Part shown: positions 1-11,791 of the stretch, one piece after another
Layout: every line of letters starts with the position of its first letter
How positions within the stretch are numbered: position 1 is the stretch's first letter
Source: Sciurus carolinensis
Lineage: Eukaryota; Chordata; Mammalia; Rodentia; Sciuridae
Reading direction: 5' to 3'
Length of the DNA stretch: 64,000 nt
Assembly: GCF_902686445.1 (NCBI RefSeq)
Contig: NC_062216.1
Location: forward strand, 9,445,084 to 9,509,083
Notes under the pieces: model-generated
The model's database searches: none
What the model saw: the letters and a program-made list of their open reading frames with translations, nothing else
Told to the model about the DNA's origin: nothing
Made by a program: the position numbers and the translations under genes

Positions 1-2207
1 CCCAACTTACTACTTTGGGAACAGTGCCTTCTTTCTCAAAAATACTACCATCAAAGGAGCAGCAATTTTAAAATAAGAAAATGACAATTGAGAACAAGTA
101 AGAAATGAAGTCCTACTGGGAACTGACCTTGAAAGTGTAGTAAAAATGATTCTGTAATTCAAATCAATAGGAGAACTGATGAAAACATAAGAACAGAGGC
201 TATAACTATAGATAATGGTCTAAAACTGTTCTTTTCATAATAAAAGGACTTGGAGAGAAGTAGGATTATATTCTAATGTGTGAAGCATACTTTGATAGTT
301 TTAAATTATCACTGAGTTTATTGTAGCTATCTTATGCACATCTGGTGAAAAAAAAAATCTATTATGTGGCCTTGAAATGATTCCTAACACATAGTTTGCT
401 ACCTGAACGATACATGTTACTTTTCTGTAAGAACTGGGAGCATATTCCCCTCTCTGTTCCAGAGTGTGGTGGCCTATCAGATTCTACACATGAGAATTTG
501 GAGCTACTCCTCTTACTACCTTGAGAATATTAAATTACCAAATCTTTATACATGAGAACTTGCAGTCAATACCTTTGCCTTTGGGAACTTCCCTTTATTT
601 TTATTTTTTAACACACCTCATCAGACCTCTTATGTGAGTTACTGACCTCAACTTCTAGACTTTAAAACACACACAACCTTACGAGTCTGACAGATACTTT
701 GAGAGCTCAGGCTATGACAAGTCTTGGGTTTTGAAGTTTTACTGCCAATACTGTCCTCTAGAATCAAGTGACCTTATTTATGTACCTTCATGTCTTACAA
801 GGCATCCACTGTGGTGGTTAAGCCAAGAACCATTCCTCAGTCTTAGACTTCAGTTTACACAGCAGTCAACTTCTATCCTATCATAGCAATCATACTTGAA
901 TGATTTTGGAACACACTATGTAATAAAATGTACCTCATCAGTCAAGTGTGTTCCCCATAAGATTTGTTCATGTTATTCTCCCCCTACTTTAGAATTGTGA
1001 ACCTGAAAAAAAAATTCTCTTTGTATGTTAAGAATCGTGTGACTTGTGAAAACATACTTTGATTATCTCCTTATTTCTATCATATCCAACAAAATTCAAG
1101 TAGAAACATGAACCTTTAGAGGGAGACATAAATCTGGTGTGGAATCAGAGAACTGGAGATCATTTAGAGAAAAATCATTCTTTCTACTAATATTTACTGT
1201 GCCTACTATGTGTTAAGAGCCAGTATGAGTTACAAAGGACGCCAAAAGGAACAAATCAGGCAAAAATTTCTGGCCTCAGGATGTCACTGGTAATGGCTAC
1301 TGAGAACAGCTATTAGTAAATAAATGATTAAAAAGGAGAAATCAAGACCCAAAGAGATGAAGTGTCTTCCCAAGGACATAGCTATTCAACAGGAACTCAG
1401 GCTATAGTTCACACCCTTTGAATGTATCTCAGAAACTTTCTACTAAATCATAGAATCAATGAGAGGAGAAAAAAAAAAACTTTAATGAAAAACCTGAATA
1501 ATAAGGAAAATCTATCTTAATGTCTATTTATTGGATTACAGAACTGTCAACCAAAATGGAAGAAATTTAAGTGAAACACAGACTCCACCAAATTTTAGAA
1601 AATACTTATGCTAAAGGCACTCTGCATTAGACTCTAAAGATGTTCTTAATGAGCTAATAGATACTTCATCTTCTCTAATAACTGAAATTCCCGGAATACT
1701 TTTATTCAGAGAGCCATTTACTATGAACTGGTGGTTACGGTTCATATTCTAACACAAAAACACTCTCAACACAATAACACCATCTCAATTTGTATTTTTT
1801 GCCTGATTCCAAAGAAAGGCTACAACTACATTAGCTAACAGACTAATTACATTACCATTCACAGCAGGTAAAGAGAAATGGCTAACGTGCTGGAATTCTG
1901 CACACAAAAAGGCAGTATTAAGGTAACATGCTCCCCACATTCTGCTTGTCGCTTCATGTTCAACTAAAACAATGTCAAAACCCAGAGTTGAACACACAAA
2001 TGATAAAATGCTGATAGATTTGAAAATTTATTCCTTACTACATGGTTATGACACTAGCTCAACCTTAATGTCAAGAAGACACCATTTGATTCTTCTTCTA
2101 AAATATTCTTTCAATTCTACAAATGTCTGAAGTCAAATATGAATCATAATCCTAATAATTTCTTTATTGAAGCAACTGAGAGAATAAAAATTGAGAAGAT
2201 TACTTAC
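1..2207. other. Repeat-poor AT-rich stretch
   Basis: No SINE, LINE or LTR signature is visible here. Short open frames occur on both strands but none shows family similarity I recognise. The segment lies just downstream (minus sense) of the candidate exon at 2208-2279. It contains two weaker exon-like segments on the minus strand, about 11-44 (flanked by ACTTAC, the complement of a GTAAGT donor) and about 1840-1945. Neither can be supported as a gene on sequence alone. Confidence 0.5.
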
Positions 2208-2279
2208 ACCACTGGAAAAGAACTGAGCATACTTTACATGAGGTGGATCAATATCCTTTCCAGAGATGATCAGTGTTCT
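2208..2279 (-). CDS. Candidate internal exon (unproven)
   Basis: Read on the minus strand, a 72-nt segment is preceded by a pyrimidine-rich stretch ending in AG and followed directly by GTAAGT, a strong donor consensus. Only one of three frames is open across it; it encodes 24 residues including ISGKDIDPPHVKYAQFF, which looks more protein-like than random AT-rich DNA. A second AG lies 8 nt upstream of the chosen acceptor, but starting there leaves all three frames blocked by stops, so the nearer AG was chosen. I do not recognise the protein. It could be a chance match, a pseudogene remnant, or one small exon of a minus-strand gene whose introns fill this window. Confidence 0.28.
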
Positions 2280-2629
2280 CTACCATTCTGTAGAATAAAG
2301 ATAGAAAATTGAGAAATATTTAGGTTATTCAAGTGTTGAATAAAAAAGTCTTAATTATATAACTTAAGGATACTAAGTTAACATTAGCTAATTATGTTTT
2401 TAAAGATGATTTTGTTAATTTTGAAATGATAGATTGGTTTAAAGCAAAACTTTAAGAAAACGGAAAAGTGTTAATGATAGTTTTCCAAATAATTCACTTG
2501 AAATAAGTACTGAAAAAATCTAAGTTCAATCTGTTACCAGGAACAACCCAAATATGCAATGGAATACATATATTATAATGACATTCAAGATAACTTTTTG
2601 ATAATAACACCAGTGCATTTATAAAGAAT

Positions 2630-3032
2630 TATTTTTTTGGAGAGTGCTAGGAATTGAACCCAGGGGCATTCTACCACTGACCTACATCCCCAGACTAGTC
2701 ATTCATTCATTCATTCATTCCCTCGGTACTGGGGATTTAACCCAGGGGCACTTTACCACTGAGTTACATCCCTAGCCCTTTTTTATTTTGAGAGAGGGTT
2801 TCACCAAATTGCTTAGAGCAACTTGATTAAGTTGCTCAAGTTGGCTTGAACTTTCGATCCTCTTACCTCAGCCTCCCCAGCTGCTTGGATTACAGGCAGG
2901 CACCACCGTGTAGGGTCTGGCTAAATTACTTAGGGCCTCGCTAAATTGCTAAGGCGGGACTCAATCTTGCAATCCTCCTGCCTCAACTCCCCAAGTTGCT
3001 GGGATTACAGACATGTGTCACTGCATCCAGCT
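2630..3032 (-). mobile_element. Composite B1-dID SINE cluster
   Basis: Two or more SINE pieces lie head to tail on the minus strand. ID-type right halves appear twice as the complement of GGTTCAATCCC/box B near 2650 and 2735. The B1-like half follows, with the complement of the CTGTAATCCCAGC motif near 2890, then a third partial B1 unit ends near 3032. A (TCAT)n run at 2699-2720 separates the first two and is probably the expanded tail of the inner copy. The copies are diverged, so this is an old stack. Confidence 0.8.
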
Positions 3033-3250
3033 ATGAAGAAGTCTATAATGAAAAAATAAATCCCATCATGAACATAACTAAATGTCATAACTGTAGGGTA
3101 ATTTCTGGTTCTAAGTATATTACTTATTTTATTGCTAGAATAATCTTAAGTGACTTAATTCCTCTAAAGTCTCAACTTCAGCATCTATAAGACAGGGAAA
3201 ACAGACTGTACTTCAAAGGGTTACTACAGACTTCTAAAACAATTTTAACA

Positions 3251-3446
3251 GTGCACAGTAACACATGTCTATAATTTCAGCTCCGAAGGAGTCTGAGGGA
3301 AGATGATCATAAGTTTGAAGCTGTGTGGGCAACTTGGCATGACTCTGTCTCAAAATAAAAAACAAAAAGGGCTGTAGCTCAGCGGTAGTGTGCCCCTGGG
3401 TTCAATCCCCTGTACTGAAACAAACAAAAATAAATAAATAAATAAA
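3251..3446 (+). mobile_element. B1-dID SINE
   Basis: The left half resembles B1 (ACACATGTCTATAATTTCAG), followed by an A-rich linker and an ID-like right half containing TAGCTCAGCGGTAG (box A-like) and GGTTCAATCCC (box B). It ends in an (AAAT)n tail. The left half is more diverged than the right. Confidence 0.8.
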
Positions 3447-4379
3447 CCAACTTACATAGGGAGGATGAAGCACTTCTCAAACTATCTAGTGGCAGGGGTT
3501 ATTACTCATTACTACCAATTTTATAAAGGGACAGATATCCATATTGCCTTGATGACTGAACACAATATACAATAGAGTGCATCTAGTAATCCTATCTTCT
3601 GACTTACAGTCTACTGCTTTATTCACAATTGAGACATTTTGGCCTCTCTCTACTGAGACATATCTTATCAAAAATTGAACACTATTATTCATGATTTATG
3701 AACCAAAGGTCACAAAAACTAAACTTAATAGCAGTTTCACACTATAATCTATAGACAATTATTTCCATTAGCTCAAAGTTAAGATTGTGACTTAGACAAA
3801 AGTTATAAAAACATTCATTAAAAATACAGGTTAAAAAACGTAATTCAGCACTGAATTACATTAAGCAAGACCAAAGTGTCTAACAATGACTAATGATATA
3901 TGTGAAATGTACAGGGTAAAGTTAGAAACCATTCACATTTGCATATCCTAAATTGTGGCCTTAATGAAGTTCCTGTTGTAGTTAATTTTATTGCTGACTT
4001 AAAAATAATACCTGTCCTAAAAATATAGGTGTAAAGTACAAAGAAAATCTACTGAATATGTTGCTGATTGCACTTCCTGGGCAAAACAGCAAAATCTTTT
4101 CTTATCTATAAAAAATTAAACCCGAGGTAAAGACAGGTTTAAAAAAAATGAATCACAGTAACACATTCTACAACAAAATTTAGAAGATGATATGTTTTCT
4201 TAACAAAGACCAGAAACATAAAAAGATGGCCATGAAATTTAATTTTACTTTGATTTTTATGCTGGTCTTTTGGGGCTTATAGCAGGACCTCATTCCAAAA
4301 TAATCACCTCCTACAATTATTATTCAATACCCTTCACACAGAATCCAGTTTTATCCATCTAAAATAAGTTAAAAATAAA
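3447..4379. other. Single-copy AT-rich stretch
   Basis: No recognisable repeat or gene. A minus-strand open frame of about 68 codons near 3486-3692 has no family features and no splice context and is treated as chance. Confidence 0.5.
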
Positions 4380-4467
4380 ACAATCCCAGCAACTGAGGAA
4401 AGTGAGGTAGGAAGATCACAAGTTCAAGGCCAGTCTCAGCAACTCAGCAAGACTCTGCCTCAGAAAA

Positions 4468-4506
<39 letters not shown>

Positions 4507-4575
4507 ACTGGGGATGTAGCTCAGTGGTAAAAGACAGCTGGGTTCAATCCCCAGTACCTAACAAACAAACAAAAA
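4380..4575 (+). mobile_element. B1-dID SINE with (AAAT)n linker
   Basis: Starts inside the B1 half at CAATCCCAGCAACTGAGG, so the first bases are lost. The A-rich linker between the halves has grown into (AAAT)n at about 4467-4507. The ID half (GGGGATGTAGCTCAGTGG ... GGTTCAATCCCCAG) is well preserved and the element ends in an ACAAACAAAC tail. The expansion inside the linker rather than in the tail is mildly unusual. Confidence 0.85.
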
Positions 4576-5322
4576 TGTTAAAATATAGAACTACATAATC
4601 CTCACTCCAATAAATTAGATATTATTGGTCCTTTCAACTGAAATTAGGAAGTGAAACTATTTCCTGACTAGACACATTTTTTAAAAACAATGCAAATTGT
4701 GAATAAATATGATAGATATAGTTTTAAAAATCATAAAATGTCAAAAGGCAGGAGGCATCCTTCCTTAGTTCTCTATCTAAATTTCCTATGAATCTTTACA
4801 AAAAAGAAAGAAATATGCACAGATCTGCAAATATCTCACATACAGTTCTTTTTTAAATAGTGGTTTTTAAAAAACCTTTTATTGTGAAAAATTCCAAACA
4901 TGTACAAAAGCAGAAAGAATAGAATGACAAATGCTATGTACCCACCACCCAGCTTGAACAAGGCCAAGCTTATATCTTTCCCCTTCCTGCTACCCTGCTC
5001 CAATGGAGTTTACAAGCAAATATCAGCCATCTCATCATTTTAACATAATCTTGGCAAGCTTCAATAGCTGGTTACTGAAAAAGTAGATGAGATAGAACAA
5101 TTTTTAAAGTGACTAGAAGAGTATAAAAAGGGTTAATAAACACAAGAGAAAACTACTGATAGATTACCCGATGGGAAGAAAATAAGGGAAAACAACTATT
5201 TGTCTAGATACATATGACAACAGTAAATCATAATGAAATTAATGTTTAAAATTTGTGTTTTACAAAGATAGAAAACTATGTGATACGGTGGTGTGTAAAA
5301 GACAAAATATTTAACACACAAG
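4576..5322. other. Single-copy stretch with possible ancient repeat
   Basis: Mostly unremarkable AT-rich DNA. The part around 4860-5060 (TTTTATTGTGAAAAATTCCA onward, with a CCCACCACCCAGCTTGAACA block) resembles an old interspersed mammalian repeat I have seen but cannot name, so I do not annotate it separately. Confidence 0.35.
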
Positions 5323-5452
5323 TTAATGGCTTAGCCTATAATCCCAGTTACTTGGGAGGCTAAAGACAGTCCTGTTCATTGAGCCATGAGCTTGAGACCA
5401 GCATGGAAAACATGGGGAGAACCCCTCTCAAAAAACACACACATACCAAAAA
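5323..5452 (+). mobile_element. B1-like SINE fragment
   Basis: CTATAATCCCAGTTACTTGG, then GAGGCTAAAGACAG, then TTGAGACCAGCATGG follow the order of the B1/7SL left half, ending in CTCTCAAAAAACACACAC. No ID right half follows, so this is a B1-like monomer or a truncated composite. Confidence 0.65.
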
Positions 5453-5747
5453 ATTTTAAAAATTTTTAAAAAGAAGAGGAGAAGAAATAAAAAGAAAAAA
5501 CTCAAAATTTGTCTTAGGAAAATGCTTCACTTGTGTCAAATATTCTTTTTCCCTTGAACAATACCAGATTAATGAGTTCTTACTATATTTAGCAGTGATC
5601 TGAGAGGCACATGCAGTTTTGGGTGAATTATGGTTGGTAAAGTGAAAAAAACATAGATTCACAGACATAGGAATTAAAAACACAATGAAATTAGGATATT
5701 GATTCCTCAAATAATGTACTTAAGATAGTTTAAAACTATAAATAATG

Positions 5748-5868
5748 ACTATTACCACTATTTAAGGAGTACTTTTATGGGCCAGACATCACTGGGTAAA
5801 TGCTTTACATCTAACAATTTATGTAATCTCACAATCCCCTGAGGTAGATAATTAAGACAAGACTCTAC
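5748..5868 (-). mobile_element. MIR SINE fragment
   Basis: On the plus strand it reads as the complement of the MIR 3' part: GGGCCAGACATCACTGGGTA, ATGCTTTACATCTAACAATT, then CTCACAATCCCCTGAGGTAG. The core order matches MIR (..GCCAGGCACTGTGCTAAG.. TTTACAT.. CTCA.. GAGGTAG..). A B1-dID SINE follows directly, probably inserted into the old MIR. Confidence 0.65.
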
Positions 5869-5883
5869 CTGATCAAGGTCAAT

Positions 5884-6050
5884 CAGTATTACACACCTGT
5901 AATCCCAGCAACTCGGGAGACTGAGGCAGGAAATTCAAGGTCAGCCTGGGCAATTTAGCGAGATCCTGTCTCAAAATAAAAAAATAAAAAATAAAAAGGA
6001 CTGGGGATGTAGCTTAGCAATAGAGTGCCCCTGGGGTCAATCTCCAGTAT

Positions 6051-6079
<29 letters not shown>
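5884..6079 (+). mobile_element. B1-dID SINE
   Basis: Nearly complete composite. The B1 half reads CACCTGTAATCCCAGCAACT ... GGCAATTTAGCGAGATCCTG, the linker is AAAATAAAAAATAAAAAGG, and the ID half carries GGGGATGTAGCTTAGCAATA and GGGTCAATCTCCAG. The tail is a run of about 25 A. The long A tail suggests a relatively recent insertion, although the box B-like sequence carries changes. Confidence 0.85.
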
Positions 6080-6082
<3 letters not shown>

Positions 6083-7160
6083 GTCACATGACTCCTACAG
6101 AGAAGTTAATAATGTGAGCAGAATGTAAGGGAACTATGAGTTCCCTTGTACTGGACCTAAAATTATATTACTTTTGTCCACCACCAAGTCATTTTTTTGG
6201 TGTATATTAAACTTATATATAATACCTATTCTTTTGCACATTCACTGATAACAGTCTTGATGCAACTGAACTTTCATTTTTCTCAAACTTTCTTTTCCTA
6301 AAAAGTTTTTTTTAAAGTAAAATAGTGACATACTTGATTTTTCTTCTGAGCATGCTACATACTTGTTTTATTTGTCTATTTTCTCTATCACTATTGCCTA
6401 TTATCTGCATCTGCTCCTGAAGTAATATTCAGAACATAAAAGGTTCAATGATTTGTAAGCAGATAAAGAGGCTAAAATATTTCATAAACTTTATTTCATA
6501 AAGTTTCTGGAAAGTGTCTCCAGGCTAATTATTTTGAAGCTTTATTAATAAACATACTTCATCAGAAAAGTCAAAGAACTGCCATTGTCCCCTAGAATCT
6601 ATTATGACTAACAGTACAGAAAATATAGGACTTAATTATTGTAAAAAGTGGTGGTCTTGCAGTTACTTTCAATATGTTGCCTACTTTCTTCTACTCTAAA
6701 TAATTATATAACCTGAAAATAAAAATAATGTTTCCTTATTATTAATACTGGGTAACAGGTAAACTCAGTTGGAACTCTGCTGTGAAATGTCAGGGGATAC
6801 TTATTCCCAAGTCAAAACTGAGCCATCATCTCTATCTCTGTATGTGCAATTAACATGCTGACTCCACATGAATGCCTTCATATCATACTCTGTGTAGATG
6901 TCACTTCCTTTCATTGGGAAGTGGCTTCATTGTTTCTGAAACAGGTGTAGCTATATGCTCTGTGGTTTGATTTCAGAGTCATTTAAATTCATTTAAATTC
7001 AAAACATGTACACAGCAGTCACTGTTTATAATATACTATTTAGTATTCCCTTCTGTGGCAGTAACAGTGTGCTCCACTGTAGGCTACTGTTAAGTCACAC
7101 ATGAACCCACTCTACTCTTACTGAAGTACAGTGCACGTTTACAATAGCATGTAGAACTTT
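6080..7160. other. Single-copy stretch
   Basis: No repeat, RNA gene or coding sequence that I can support. A short tandem duplication of TTTAAATTCA occurs near 6983-7000. Confidence 0.5.
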
Positions 7161-7164
7161 CTCT

Positions 7165-7345
7165 CCATGTCAGTTTAGGGAAGTTGTTCCCAAACTGCAC
7201 TGAGCATCGAATCACCTAGAAGTCTCCTGCAAGCATAGAATTCCCAGCGAAAGTGAAACCTACTGAATCTAAACTGGAGGTAGGAGTCCAAGAATATTTT
7301 TAAGCAGCTCCTGAGGTAATCTACTTGGAAACTATTGGTTTAATG
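7165..7345 (+). mobile_element. MER3-like DNA transposon remnant
   Basis: TTCCCAAACTGCACTGAGCA, GAATCACCTAGAAGTCTCCT, TACTGAATCTAAACTGGAGG, AAGCAGCTCCTGAGGTAATC and a closing TTGGAAACTATTGG appear in the order seen in MER3-type nonautonomous hAT elements (..CTCAAACTTT..GAATCACCTGG..ACTGAATC..). Heavily diverged, no coding capacity. Confidence 0.45.
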
Positions 7346-7817
7346 GACAAGAAAAATTCTGATAATGCACTGTCATACCTTGTGGAAAAATACAATGCCT
7401 AGGCATAAAGACAATTTTGAGCATGTCATTGTAAAAAATATCTCTTTATATTTCAAATACCAACATTCTAAGCTGAATACTTAATAAAATAAACTGCAGT
7501 AACTAGGATGTAGGTACTTCAAAGGAATCCATATGAAATATTGGTCTATAATTCTTAAACATTCCCCAATTAGTCTTTAATCTCTACTTCTCATCTCATA
7601 CAGTAAACACTTGTTCTAGCCAATCAGTTTCCTTAGCTTTTCTGAAATACAATGCCTTCCGCCCTTTTCCTTTCTTCCAGCCTCGATGAATCCTATTTAC
7701 AAGACAGAAAATATCCTTTATAAAATTCTTGACTAGTACAGTATGACAAATACATTTTTATTATCCTGTATTATAGCAATTCATATACATAATTATCCTC
7801 CCCTACTAAGGAAATGA
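7346..7817. other. Single-copy stretch
   Basis: AT-rich DNA with no feature I can name, ending where homology to L1 ORF2 starts. Confidence 0.5.
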
Positions 7818-8684
7818 GCACACTTCGCAGAAAAAGATATACAACTGATCCACAAATATATGAAAAATGTTCAACATCTCTAGTAATTAGAGAAGTACAA
7901 ATCAAAACTACCCTAAGATTTCATCTCCCCCCAATTAGAATGCCTATTCTCAAGAATACAAGCAACAATAGGGGTTGGTGAGAACGTGGGGAAAAAGGTA
8001 CACCTCATACATTGCTGGTGGGATTGCAAATTGCTGCAGCCACTCTTGAAAGCAGGATGGATATTCCTCAGAAAACTTGGAATGGACCCACCATTTAACC
8101 CAGCTTTTCCACTCCTCAGTTTATACACAAAGGACTTAAAATCAGCATGCTGCAGTGACACCACATCAATGTTTATAGCAGCTCAATCCACAATACCTGG
8201 ATTGTGGAACCAATCTAGATGAATGGATAAAGAAAATGTGGTATATATACACAATGGAATATTACTCAGCCATAAAGAAGAATAAAATTATGGCATTCAC
8301 AGGTAAATGGATGGAGTTGGAGAATATCATGCTAAGTGAAATAAGCCAATTCCAAAAAACCAAAGGCTGAATGTTTTCTCTGATAAGTGGATGCTGATAC
8401 ATAATGGCGGGGGATGGAGGAATGTTGTAGTGTGTAGAGGGAAATGAGGGGAGGGGAGGGGAGGGGGCAGAGGGAAGGAAAGATGGTGGAATGAGACAAC
8501 CATCATTACTCTATGTACATGTATGATTGCACAACTGGTGTGAATCTACACTGTATACCATCATAGAAACGAAGAGTTGTACTCCATTTGTGTACAATGA
8601 ATCAAAATGCATTCTGCTGTCATGTATAACTAAATAGAACAATAAAATACATAAATAAATGAATAAATAAATAAATAAATAAAA
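7818..8684 (+). mobile_element. 5'-truncated LINE-1, 3' end with tail
   Basis: It begins in the last part of L1 ORF2 and parallels the L1 segment at 49185-49625 (ACATCTCTAGTAATTAGAGA, CTACCCTAAGATTTCATCTC, ACATTGCTGGTGGGATTGCA). It continues through the ORF2 end (ATGGATGGAGTTGGAGAATA) into the 3'UTR and ends in (AAAT)n with an AATAAA-like signal near 8640. A purine run, GGGGAGGGGAGGGGAGGGGG near 8450, sits in the 3'UTR, as in many mammalian L1s. This is the only copy here preserving the complete young-type 3' end, so it is the local reference for what the larger L1 at 43.5-49.6 kb lacks. Open frames of about 80 codons on both strands are ORF2 relics. Confidence 0.9.
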
Positions 8685-9015
8685 GAGCAGATGCCTATTT
8701 GCAAGTTTCATTCCAATAAAATTATCTTAAAGGCATGAATCCTAAAACTTGTCACCAAAAGACTCTATGCTACCTAAATAAGCTTTTAGAAGATACAACT
8801 GAAACATTTTCTAAGACAATTGGTAAGCATTGTTAAATATCCATTACAAGTCAAATGCTAACAATATAAAGATCAAAGATCTTTTTCTTGTTAAGTATAT
8901 AATGTATGTTTCCAGGACCAAAGAAATACCCTACCCTGTCACTGGTTTATACTCTACATCCATGGCACCTTTATAATCAACCTTAAAATTACAAAAGACC
9001 CCACAGTAGTTTTTA
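8685..9015. other. Single-copy stretch
   Basis: Short gap between the L1 tail and the next SINE. Nothing recognised. Confidence 0.5.
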
Positions 9016-9236
9016 ATTTATTTTATTTATTTTTATTTTTAAGGTACTGGGGATTGAACTCAGGGCACTTGACCACTGCCACATCCCCAGCCCTTTTCTG
9101 TATTTTATTTAGAGACAGGGTCTCACTGAGTTACTTAGCACCTTACTTTTGCTGAGGTTGGCTTTGAACTCTAGATCCTCCTGCCTCAGACTCCCGAGCT
9201 GCTGGGATTACAGGCGTGCGTCACAGTACCCAGCCC
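9016..9236 (-). mobile_element. B1-dID SINE, full length
   Basis: The minus-strand element shows the T-rich tail complement at the left, GGGGATTGAACTCAGGGCAC (ID half) and GCTGGGATTACAGGCGTGCG (B1 half) at the right. Imperfect target duplications flank it: CCCCACAGTAGTTTTT on the left and CCCCCATGGTAGTTTTT on the right. The CpGs in the B1 start are retained, so it is one of the better preserved copies. Confidence 0.88.
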
Positions 9237-10129
9237 CCATGGTAGTTTTTTAAACACCAGACTGAGAATTCAATTCAGTTCAACAACTCCAAGTTGCTTA
9301 ACCCATGACAGTTCCCCAGAGTTGACTACAACAGGAAAACTTAAATAGCAGACTCTCCTGAAGTTTGTGACTATTAAAATGGATCTCTGCCCTAAACTAA
9401 AACAATGCACCCTTCCTTTTGGCATACATCTGGAATATTTTGTTAAAATATAATCATTCACTCAGGAAACCAATCCATATTTATTGTTCATTCGTTTGAA
9501 GTCTCTACTTTCTTCTGCAGGGAGATTACAATACACTGATAAACAGTTAATAGAGCAAAAATGTACCATTCTGTGTTTTTGGAAGATCTAATATGTTCCT
9601 CCCGGTTTAGCATTTCCCTTATCCTAGCAGTTTTGCAATGCTTAAAAGTACAAATAATTCTAGAATTACAGTAAGAGATTTAATTAAACTAGAATAAGTA
9701 AATCACAAAATCTTATATTAAGGTAGATCTGATGTTAATAATAATGTTTTCCAATCACCTCAGTTTACAAATGAAAAAACTTCTGGTAATGGTAAAATAT
9801 GAGCCCTACCTCCTTGCTGGATGGTCTATAACCATCAGATGGTCAACCAAAAAAAAAAAGGCTTCCAATTGTAAATGTGTATCAGCATCTCTCAAGGACC
9901 TGAGAGTCATTCTCAAAAAGGTAACCATCAAAAGAATGAGACCTCAGTCTCAGGACTTTTACTTCTGTGACTGAACCCCACTCCCCCTTAGTTATTTGCT
10001 TGTAGTTGGCTTTAAAGATCACTAATACTGTAGGTCACACAGGTAAGCTATATATTAGCCTCCCTCTAGTTTTACTGTAGGTAACACCTCTGACATATGG
10101 CTGCTTAAGTTACACTCCAGGGACTTGAA
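9237..10129. other. Single-copy stretch
   Basis: No recognisable repeat or exon. Plus-strand frames near 9732-9974 are chance-like and include an A-run. Confidence 0.5.
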
Positions 10130-10480
10130 AGTCTTTTCTGTCTAAACCACCGATTCTTCACTTGGACCAGCAATGGAGTTGATGGATGACCTTTTGACGT
10201 CAGGAGGTCGAAAAGTCCACCCTCAGATTCTGTAACATGGCCATTTTATACAGAGTCATGAAGAGAGACTACATATGTACTGACCACTGATTACTTTGCC
10301 TCTAATCACCTTTCACCATGTCTTAAATCACCCTGCTTCTTTATCCCCAAAATATGCCTAAACGCCCTGAGGGAGGCAGATTGGAAGCTTGGGTCTTCCA
10401 CCTCCACACTTGCTACCTTGTGAAGACACTCTCTTTCTCAAAATTTGCTGTTTCAGTGACTGGCCCTGATTTAGTAAGAT
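10130..10480 (+). mobile_element. Possible old ERV1-like LTR
   Basis: The segment has an LTR-like composition and layout: GACGTCAGGAGGTCGAAAAG, AACATGGCCATTTTATACAG, CCTGAGGGAGGCAGATTGGA, then a pyrimidine-rich stretch and TTTCAGTGACTGGCCCTGAT, similar in order to the U3-R-U5 of old ERV1 LTRs. I cannot define both ends and see no clear AATAAA, so this is a low-confidence call. Confidence 0.3.
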
Positions 10481-10686
10481 TAGAAGTCATAAACCATAAC
10501 TCCCAGGTGAGTGCTGACACTGATTTACCCAATGAGTAAAACCAAAAATTACAAACATTCAGAAACTTAAGGCCTATTAAGTACTTGTCATTTGATGTTT
10601 TTCTTAAGAGTTCAAAATTGTTACAAATTGCAATCAGAAGCCATCCACAGTTGGCTTTAGACTAGGATTTCCTAATATAGGGGAAC

Positions 10687-11081
10687 TGTTAAGGTTTAGA
10701 TATGTGGTATCCCCTAATAGCTCATGTGTGAGACAAGGGCAAGAATGATGAAGTGAATGATTGGATTATGAGAGGTGTGACCTGATAAATGGATTAATCC
10801 ACCAATATGAATTAATTGGGTGTTAACTATATGGCTCAAAGAAGTCTGTCACTGGAGACATGCCTCTGGAGTTTATATTTTGTTCTTGGTGAAGAGAGTG
10901 CTCTCTCTCACTCTGCTTCTTAGTTGCCATGTCCTGAACTGTTTTCCTCCTCCACAGACTGTCTCACTGGAGGCCCAGAGCTATGGAGTCAGCTTACCTT
11001 GGACTGCCTGAAAACATAAGCCAACATAAACTTTTGTTCTTGTCAGGTCTTTGGTCCGTGTTAAAAAAGCTGAGTAAAACA
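10687..11081 (+). mobile_element. MaLR-type solo LTR (MST/THE1-like)
   Basis: It begins TGTTAAGGTTTAGATATG, close to the TGTTATGGTTTGGATGTG start of MST/THE1 LTRs, then CTCATGTGTGAGAC, GGATTAATCCACCAATATGA, a CTCTCTCTCACTCTGCTTCT block, TTGCCATGTCCTG, and ends near GTTAAAAAAGCTGAGTAAAACA. TG...CA ends and total length (about 395 bp) fit the family. No internal MaLR sequence lies beside it, so it is a solo LTR or an unpaired remnant. Confidence 0.75.
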
Positions 11082-11132
11082 GGGACTTTACCACTGAGCT
11101 ACATTCCTAGCCCTTTTTGTTTTATTTTCTAA
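11082..11132 (-). mobile_element. ID-half SINE remnant
   Basis: GGGACTTTACCACTGAGCTA followed by CATTCCTAGCCC is the complement of an ID right half. Only about 50 bp remain, directly abutting the MaLR LTR end. Confidence 0.6.
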
Positions 11133-11249
11133 AAGGAAATATTTCAGAAAATTTAGGATCTGAAGTACTATACAAAGAAAAAGTATGTAATATGTTAACT
11201 GTTTGGCATCCCCTTTATCTAAAGACACTTTTTATGTCTGAAATCCAGT

Positions 11250-11760
11250 AGAACTTTTAATTAATTCATTTATGCATTCAGCAAACATTTACTACTGAAC
11301 AGTAGAGCAATGAATAAACAAAAATCATTGTTCACATGGAGCTTACATGCTTGTGGTAAGAGACAGGCAAAAAAAATGTCAAACATAGTACTTGAATCAT
11401 GATAGATACAACAGAACACAAAATAAAGCCGAGAAAGAAGATACAAATTGTGGGTGATAGGATTAGTTATAAATATTGTGCTCAGAGAAAGTCTCATTGA
11501 CAGTTAAATTTGAATAAAGACAAATGAAGTCAAGTAGTGATCTAGGTAGATGTGGGGGAGAAAGCATTCAAGATCAAGATCTTGAAGCAGAAATAACCTA
11601 TCGGGTTCAAAGAGTAGCCCAGAGGACAATATGGTTAGATTTCTATGAACAAGGCATAAAGTATTAGAATCTGAAATCAGAGAAGGGAGAGTTTCTGGCA
11701 GATGAGATCAAAGGAGAATGTACAATTTCCTATTTAAAAATACAAATTTGATCTAAGCAA
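11250..11760 (-). mobile_element. Ancient L2-like repeat
   Basis: TTAATTCATTTATGCATTCA, GCAAACATTTACTACTGAAC, CATGGAGCTTACATGC, then GAGAAAGTCTCATTGACAGT and TTGAAGCAGAAATAACC follow the order of a very old mammalian interspersed repeat (ATTCATTCAACAAATATTTA...GGAGCTTACATTC...). Similar pieces occur at 20420-20800 and 30530-30790. The family name is uncertain. Confidence 0.4.
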
Positions 11761-11791
11761 TAGCAGGGATTAAATCAATAGATTTAGGAGA

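Noticed and set aside
364..435. A 22-nt microexon on the minus strand near 402-423
   Set aside because: AG and GTAG-like borders exist, but such pairs are frequent by chance and nothing else supports it.
4860..5060. An ancient interspersed repeat
   Set aside because: The sequence looks familiar but I could not assign family or boundaries, so I left it as a note.
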